Source: Opitutia bacterium
Lineage (GTDB): Bacteria; Verrucomicrobiota; Verrucomicrobiia; Opitutales; Coraliomargaritaceae
Length of the DNA: 9,890 bases
Assembly: GCA_018663485.1 (NCBI GenBank)
Contig: JABJQI010000024.1
Span: 1-9,890, forward strand
Reading direction: 5' to 3'
Positions 5,437-9,890 of this stretch are shown in pieces. A program made the position numbers and the translations under genes. Position 1 is the stretch's first letter. Each line of letters starts with the position of its first letter. Below the pieces are notes generated by a model. That model made no database searches. It was not told where the DNA came from and saw only the letters and a list, made by a program, of their open reading frames with translations.

Positions 5437-6162
5437 TTAGAATCCAAACACCGACATGCCAGTAAAGGCTAGCCAGATGAGGCCTGTGATGATGAGTCGT
5501 GTGGCGAATGTAATTCGAAGCGCAATCGCCCATTCATGCGCCTCGGTGATCAGTCGTATCAGCAACAGCATAACCAAGGAATTCAAGGCGATCTGCATTG
5601 GATTTAACAGGCTAATGCCGAAGGTGACGTGCATAAATACTCCGACGGATGCGACAGCTAGGCTGATTGGTAGCATCTGAGAGAACTTGTAGCGTAATTC
5701 ACTGAACAAGAAGATGATTTTTAGGACAATCAGTGTCATGACGACCTCGATGATGAAACCAATAAGGATCTCGAGTAATGGATTCCTTTTCTGAGACCGT
5801 TTGCTGATACTGAATTCTGCTGTATCATCCTCAAGTATAGCAGCGAACGCATGTATTTTTTTGCCGTAACTGCCGTCGAGGTCTTCGATGTCGACTGATG
5901 TACTTTGTGCGCTTTCGGTGATCGTGAGTTGATCCCGCATTGAGGGGAGCTCCAATGTGTTTGCGATGAAGGCAGTGGTGTCTGTGTCGGCAGTTGAATC
6001 CACTTCGCCGGTCGCAGTCGGTTCTGTCAGGCTCGCTGTAACATGACTGGAGAGCTTACCCTTATGGTCTACAATCGCAGAGCTACGATTCAGCTGGGTT
6101 TGGGCGCCTGTATTCAGAAGTAGGCTAAGCAGTGTTAGAATGGCGTAAACGAGGGCTTTCAT
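5437..6162 (-). CDS. Exported four-helix membrane protein of unknown function
   Basis: The product has 241 residues and I do not recognise it. Residues 1-20 look like a signal peptide (Lys2, then a Leu-rich core, possible cleavage after TGA at 18-20). Residues 21-125 form a polar, Ser/Thr/Asp-rich stretch expected outside the cytoplasm, with an ED-rich patch near 91-96 and a basic KRSQKR just before the first helix (121-126). Four hydrophobic segments follow: about 129-153, 163-186, 189-206 and 219-240. There are no catalytic motifs or cysteines. It lies 120 bases upstream of the MBL hydrolase gene on the same strand and could share its transcript, but the gap allows a separate promoter. The ATG at 6162 is the natural start because the signal peptide begins there. 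It resembles small uncharacterised membrane proteins seen in marine Verrucomicrobia-like genomes only in general style. Confidence 0.72.
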   Translation of the reverse strand: MKALVYAILTLLSLLLNTGAQTQLNRSSAIVDHKGKLSSHVTASLTEPTATGEVDSTADTDTTAFIANTLELPSMRDQLTITESAQSTSVDIEDLDGSYGKKIHAFAAILEDDTAEFSISKRSQKRNPLLEILIGFIIEVVMTLIVLKIIFLFSELRYKFSQMLPISLAVASVGVFMHVTFGISLLNPMQIALNSLVMLLLIRLITEAHEWAIALRITFATRLIITGLIWLAFTGMSVFGF

Positions 6163-6544
6163 GGTAATGGTAACACAAGGGGTAGATGCACATCGAAGGT
6201 AGTATCTCAGGCGAGGTCAACCTTGTAGACGCGGTATGTTGGAATTACAGCGCGGTAAATATTGCGAGCTACTGTTAAGGCCGAATGCATCGTTTACATT
6301 GCACGCAAAGGGCCTTTTCCATTCGCTTGCTCATAAACAGAAGTTAGACTAGTATTGATGAGCGTCGTGTCGCTATTGAAATTACTAGTTTCGGTCGCTC
6401 ATAGCAATTTTTGTATCAGTTGCACAGCGATGACTCTTTCATTCTAAGGTCGCTCAAACTAAATTCGAATCAAAATGAGCCCGTTGCGCTGATCAATGAC
6501 CTACTGTTTTTTGCGATTTCAAGCCACTCACATTCGCCCGTTTC
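6163..6544. other. 382-base intergenic region without a convincing gene
   Basis: This lies between the 3' end of the topoisomerase gene and the start of the membrane protein gene, and no protein is supported on either strand. It holds a few weak inverted repeats: AAGGCC (6277-6282) / GGCCTT (6311-6316), and ATGAGCG (6358-6364) / CGCTCAT (6396-6402), the latter followed by a short T-run (6408-6412). ACTAGT occurs twice (6348-6353 and 6384-6389). On the minus strand a TTGACC lies in the right area for a -35 box of the membrane protein gene, but no good -10 box goes with it. No clear terminator for the topoisomerase gene is seen. Confidence 0.6.
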
Positions 6545-8641
6545 CTATTGACTGGCGGCTTCTTCGCGGGCGGCTTTAGTCATGCGCACTACGTTACGAA
6601 CGGAATTTTTCGTGATAACGTTGCCACCGGTGCCGCGCCCGCGTACAGCCAAGTCGCGGAAGAGGACTTCTTCTTCGCTCTTACGCAGCCGCGGAGCGGG
6701 CTTGAGATTGACTTTTACGGCGTCAGCTTCGCCCCCTTCGGTCGGGTAGCAGGAAATATAAAAAACACGAGAGCCAGGCTTACCTTTGGTGAGGTCGTAT
6801 TCTTTATCGCGTGTTACGCCGCCGATAGTGAAGTGCTTGGCAATTGTCGGGCCGGTGCGGCCATCGCGATATACCATGCAATAGGTCAGCGCGTTGGGTT
6901 CGGTGCGGTTATAGATGTCGATGTGCAAGATGTTCTTACCGAAGAAGGCTTTGTCGCTGACTTTGGAAACGATGAGCTTGCCTTCTTGATTGATCGATAC
7001 GAGGTCGCTAAGCTTAGAGCATTTACACACGGCTTCATCTTTCTTCATGCTGGTCCCCGCAAAGCCTTCTTTGCGATCCACGTAAAGGGTCTCGTTGGCG
7101 ATCACCACTTCATGTGCTAGGACCTTTTTGAAGGAGGCCAGCTCCGTCTTACGCTCGCGGCCCTTACCGTATTTCTTTATTAACTCTCTGAACCAGCGGA
7201 TGGTGTATTTGGTGAGTTGCTTGAGGTGGCGCTGCGTTTCTTCGATGGCGTCTTCTAGGCCTTTGATGAGTTCGTTGGCGCGGATGGCGTCGAACTTCGA
7301 GATGCGTTTAATTTTGATTTCAAGCAGGCGCAGAATGTCGTCGCGTGTGACTTTGCGCTTAAAGATTTTTTTGTAGGGCTTGAGGCCGACATCGACTGTC
7401 TCGATTACCGCTTCCCAAGTCTCTTCTTCTTCGATGCGGCGATAAATGCGTTTCTCGATAAAGATTTTCTCGAGTGAAGAGAAGTGCCACTTCTCTTCGA
7501 GTTCGGCGAGTTCGATTTCAAGCTCTAGTTTGAGTAGCTCACGGGTCTTTTCGGTGGCGAGGTAGAGGAGGTCGAGTGCGGAGTAGAAGTTGGGCTTGTC
7601 GTTCTCGATCACACAGATGTTGGTAGAGACCGAGACTTCGCAATCGGTAAAGGCATACAGCGCTTGCTCGGCGGTCTCGTAATCGACCCCCGCGGGCAAA
7701 TAGACGAGGATCTCGACCGCGTCGGCAGTGTTGTCCTCGACGCGCTGAATCTTAATCTTACCCTTTTCGTTGGCCGAGATGATCGAGTCGATTAGCGAGG
7801 TGGTCGTCTTGCTGAATGGTAGCTCGGTAATGGCGAGTAGGTTCTTCTTGCGCGCTTCGATGCGGGCGCGGCATTTGACCCGGCCACCGCGCTTGCCGTT
7901 GTTGTATTCGGAGACGTCGGCGATGCCACCTGTCGGGAAGTCGGGGACGATCTCTGGCGTTTCTTTGCGTAAAAATGCGATGCAGCCTTCGAGCAGCTCG
8001 ATAAAATTGTGTGGCAGGATTTTACAGGAAAGGCCGACCGCGATGCCTTCGGCGCCCTGTGCTAGCAGTAATGGGAATTTGACTGGTTGAGTCTCGGGCT
8101 CTTTATTGCGACCGTCGTAGGAGGAGAGCCAGTTGGTGGTCTTTGGGTTGAAAACCACTTCGAGGGCGAATTTGGATAGGCGCGCTTCGATGTAACGAGC
8201 GGCTGCAGCGGAATCGCCGGTGAGGGTGTTGCCCCAGTTGCCCTGCATGTCGATCAATAGCTCCTTCTGGCCAAGCTGTACCATGGCGTCGCCAATCGAG
8301 GCATCGCCATGCGGATGGTATTTCATCGTGTTGCCGATGACGTTGGCAACCTTGTTGTAGCGGCCGTCTTCCAGCTCGCGCATTGAGTGCAGGATGCGGC
8401 GCTGCACGGGCTTGAGGCCGTCGTTGGCGTGCGGCACGGCGCGCTCTAGGATTACGTAGCTGGCGTAATCGAGGAACCACTCGCTGAACATGTCGTCGAT
8501 GTGGCCGGAATCCGGTTTGTTTTCGAAGATCTCTTCGAGCTCGGCGACGTCGGTCATCGGTTCGTTACTGTTGTCCTCATCAGGTGCATCGAGCGGGAAT
8601 TCTAGGTTGTCGTCGTCTGCGGGCTTTTTGTTTCGAGGCAT
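6545..8641 (-). CDS. parC: DNA topoisomerase IV / gyrase subunit A (type IIA topoisomerase)
   Basis: The product has 698 residues from the ATG at 8641. Sixteen further codons are open upstream, but the charged start MPRNKKPADD fits the family better. The acidic N-terminus (9-50) precedes the breakage-reunion domain: FSEWFLDYASYVILERAVP (52-70), GLKPVQRRIL (75-84), KYHPHGDASIGDAMV (107-121) and the catalytic site AAAARYIEARLSK with Tyr150 forming the covalent 5'-phosphotyrosine. A coiled-coil region follows at roughly 360-510, then a short C-terminal beta-rich domain. The gyrase box QRRGGKG is absent; only RGRGTGGN occurs near 667-674. This argues for ParC-like decatenation rather than supercoiling by gyrase, although the sequence style is that of the Bacteroidetes-type GyrA/ParC proteins and the name is not certain. 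It needs a GyrB/ParE partner, and none is next to it. At the Ser83 position of E. coli GyrA it has Ala114. Confidence 0.93.
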   Translation of the reverse strand: MPRNKKPADDDNLEFPLDAPDEDNSNEPMTDVAELEEIFENKPDSGHIDDMFSEWFLDYASYVILERAVPHANDGLKPVQRRILHSMRELEDGRYNKVANVIGNTMKYHPHGDASIGDAMVQLGQKELLIDMQGNWGNTLTGDSAAAARYIEARLSKFALEVVFNPKTTNWLSSYDGRNKEPETQPVKFPLLLAQGAEGIAVGLSCKILPHNFIELLEGCIAFLRKETPEIVPDFPTGGIADVSEYNNGKRGGRVKCRARIEARKKNLLAITELPFSKTTTSLIDSIISANEKGKIKIQRVEDNTADAVEILVYLPAGVDYETAEQALYAFTDCEVSVSTNICVIENDKPNFYSALDLLYLATEKTRELLKLELEIELAELEEKWHFSSLEKIFIEKRIYRRIEEEETWEAVIETVDVGLKPYKKIFKRKVTRDDILRLLEIKIKRISKFDAIRANELIKGLEDAIEETQRHLKQLTKYTIRWFRELIKKYGKGRERKTELASFKKVLAHEVVIANETLYVDRKEGFAGTSMKKDEAVCKCSKLSDLVSINQEGKLIVSKVSDKAFFGKNILHIDIYNRTEPNALTYCMVYRDGRTGPTIAKHFTIGGVTRDKEYDLTKGKPGSRVFYISCYPTEGGEADAVKVNLKPAPRLRKSEEEVLFRDLAVRGRGTGGNVITKNSVRNVVRMTKAAREEAASQ

Positions 8642-8927
8642 GTTGGGAAAGCTGAAGTGGAGTCTGTCGAGGAGTAGGACTTCGATCAAATCATCGTTTC
8701 AGAGATGAAGACAGATGAGCGCGGATCAAGAGTGAAGTGTCAGTTTGTTGTTTTTGAGGTTATTTTTTTGAGAAATTTAGCCCAGATGAGTCAGAATGTA
8801 CTCACTATTGGGTGTATTTGCCTCGAGTCGCGTTTTTTCAGTAGCAAGTAAGTTTGGAGCGTGGAGCACGAGCTCGCCTCATTTTTTATTAAAAAACGTG
8901 ATATTTCTGTTACTTTTAGCTTATCAT
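8642..8927. promoter_or_regulatory. Divergent intergenic region between parC and pckG
   Basis: These 286 bases must hold the promoters of both genes. Structures seen: TGAGT (8787-8791) / ACTCA (8800-8804) as a 5-bp inverted repeat; GAGC (8864-8867) / GCTC (8872-8875) with a 4-base loop; and T6-ATT-A6 at 8882-8896, a near-palindrome that should bend the DNA, 31 bases before the pckG start. GATATT (8900-8905) is a possible -10 box for pckG without a convincing -35. I cannot name a regulator. Confidence 0.4.
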
Positions 8928-9890
8928 ATGTCTAAATTTAGGTACGTTATTAATATGCCTAAAAATGATATCCCGAAGACGACGCATAAGGCCCTTTTAA
9001 AGTGGGCTGCAAAAATGACATCGCTTTGCGAACCAGTAGCTGTTCATTGGTGTGACGGTTCGCAAAACGAAGCCAATCGCCTCTTCGCCTCAATGGTGCA
9101 GGGGGGGATGTGTGTGAAACTCAATGAGCAGATACGCCCTAATAGTTACCTCTTTCGTTCGGATCCTAACGATGTAGCTCGAGTCGAATCGAAGACCTTT
9201 ATTTGTTCACAAAACAAGGACGGCGCAGGCCCGACCAATAATTGGCAAGATCCGCGTAAGATGCGCCGCAAAATGAAGCAGCTCTTTAAGGGCTGTATGC
9301 ACGGGCGTACCATGTATATTATTCCTTTTAGTATGGGCCCAGTCGGTGGCCCGATTTCAAAGATCGGTGTCGAAATTACGGATTCGCCCTATGTCGTAGT
9401 GAACATGCGGATCATGGCGCGTATTGGCGACTCTGTCCTCGACGCGTTGGGCAAAGACGGCTTCTTCGTACCTTGCTTACACTCAGTCGGTTGCCCGCTC
9501 GATGAAGGTGTGGCGGATGTGACTTGGCCCTGTAACCCTAAAGATACCCATATCGTGCATTTTCCTGAAGAACGCACGATCGTTTCTTACGGATCTGGTT
9601 ACGGTGGCAATGCACTGCTGGGTAAAAAGTGCCTCGCGCTGCGCATCGCTTCGACTTTGGCCCGTGATGAGGGGTGGATGGCTGAGCACATGCTGATCCT
9701 CGGTGTGGAAGAGCCAGATGGGCGTAAGACATACGTCACCGCCGCGTTCCCCAGTGCCTGTGGCAAAACGAATTTTGCCATGATCATTCCGCCCGCAGCA
9801 ATGGAGGGTTATAAAGTAACCTGCGTGGGTGATGATATTGCTTGGATTAAGCCAGGGGCCGATGGCTTTCTTCATGCGATCAATCCCGAA
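8928..9890 (+). CDS. pckG: Phosphoenolpyruvate carboxykinase (GTP), N-terminal part (runs off right edge)
   Basis: The frame is open from the ATG at 8928 to the window end, giving 321 of about 600 residues. The enzyme converts oxaloacetate and GTP to PEP, GDP and CO2, the entry step of gluconeogenesis, in the cytoplasm. GTP-type signatures are all present: WCDGS (41-45), the substrate arginine in DVARVESKT (Arg85), GRTMYIIPFSMGP, TDSPYVVVNMRIM, GSGYGGNALLGKK (Tyr225; Mn ligand Lys234), AEHMLILG (Mn ligand His254), FPSACGKTN (274-282, P-loop with the hyper-reactive Cys278), and VGDDIAW (300-306, Mn ligand Asp303). The ATP-type enzyme has a different sequence. An in-frame ATG at 8955 is an alternative start; neither has a Shine-Dalgarno. 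It is divergent from parC, with its own promoter region. Nothing is broken in the visible part. Confidence 0.95.
   Translation, partial: MSKFRYVINMPKNDIPKTTHKALLKWAAKMTSLCEPVAVHWCDGSQNEANRLFASMVQGGMCVKLNEQIRPNSYLFRSDPNDVARVESKTFICSQNKDGAGPTNNWQDPRKMRRKMKQLFKGCMHGRTMYIIPFSMGPVGGPISKIGVEITDSPYVVVNMRIMARIGDSVLDALGKDGFFVPCLHSVGCPLDEGVADVTWPCNPKDTHIVHFPEERTIVSYGSGYGGNALLGKKCLALRIASTLARDEGWMAEHMLILGVEEPDGRKTYVTAAFPSACGKTNFAMIIPPAAMEGYKVTCVGDDIAWIKPGADGFLHAINPE

Noticed and set aside
6186..6278. 30-codon plus-strand frame starting MHIEGSISGEV
   Set aside because: There is no ribosome site, no homology I can recognise, and the length is expected by chance. A similar 29-codon frame at 6358-6447 was rejected for the same reason.
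6548..7120. 190-codon open frame on the plus strand
   Set aside because: It lies wholly inside parC on the opposite strand. The parC frame has full family motifs, so this is a shadow caused by base composition.
9483..9875. 130-codon open frame on the minus strand
   Set aside because: It overlaps the PEP carboxykinase P-loop and Mn-site region, which is clearly coding on the plus strand. It has no family resemblance of its own.

Overview
The window looks like ordinary chromosomal housekeeping DNA from a free-living Gram-negative bacterium. The best guess is Verrucomicrobiota, Opitutae/Puniceicoccales-like. That rests on the type of ParC/GyrA subunit, the GTP-type PEP carboxykinase, a GspE/PilB-type pilus or secretion ATPase, the style of the RG-rich orphan protein, and the absence of a Shine-Dalgarno motif before every start codon. 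The lineage is an inference from protein style; no rRNA is present to settle it. No insertion sequences, phage genes, CRISPR arrays or defence genes are visible.

Layout. 1-526 (minus): N-terminal 175 codons of a GspE/PilB-family ATPase running off the left edge. 651-1058 (minus): a compact SET-domain protein. 1171-1199: a strong hairpin terminator, followed at 1205-1289 (minus) by a tRNA-Leu whose anticodon reads AAG. 1290-1494: an AT-rich divergent promoter region with an 8-bp inverted repeat. 1495-3438 (plus): a 647-residue RG-rich, probably nucleic-acid-binding protein of unknown function, closed by a clear terminator at 3455-3497. 3676-4287 and 4339-5316 (minus): a DEDDy 3'-5' exonuclease and an MBL-fold hydrolase, probably co-transcribed. 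5437-6162 (minus): an unrecognised exported four-helix membrane protein. 6163-6544: a 382-base gap with only weak inverted repeats. 6545-8641 (minus): the type IIA topoisomerase subunit A. 8642-8927: a divergent intergenic region. 8928-9890 (plus): the first 321 codons of GTP-dependent PEP carboxykinase, running off the right edge.

The genes do not form one pathway. They cover pilus/secretion energetics, translation (tRNA-Leu), DNA topology, RNA or DNA trimming and central carbon metabolism. The only likely multi-gene transcripts are MBL hydrolase-exonuclease (51-base gap), possibly preceded by the membrane protein, and SET-PilB/GspE (124-base gap). No complete new biological system is evident. 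The points most worth a second look are the AAG-anticodon tRNA-Leu, the RG-rich orphan protein, and the small SET-domain protein.
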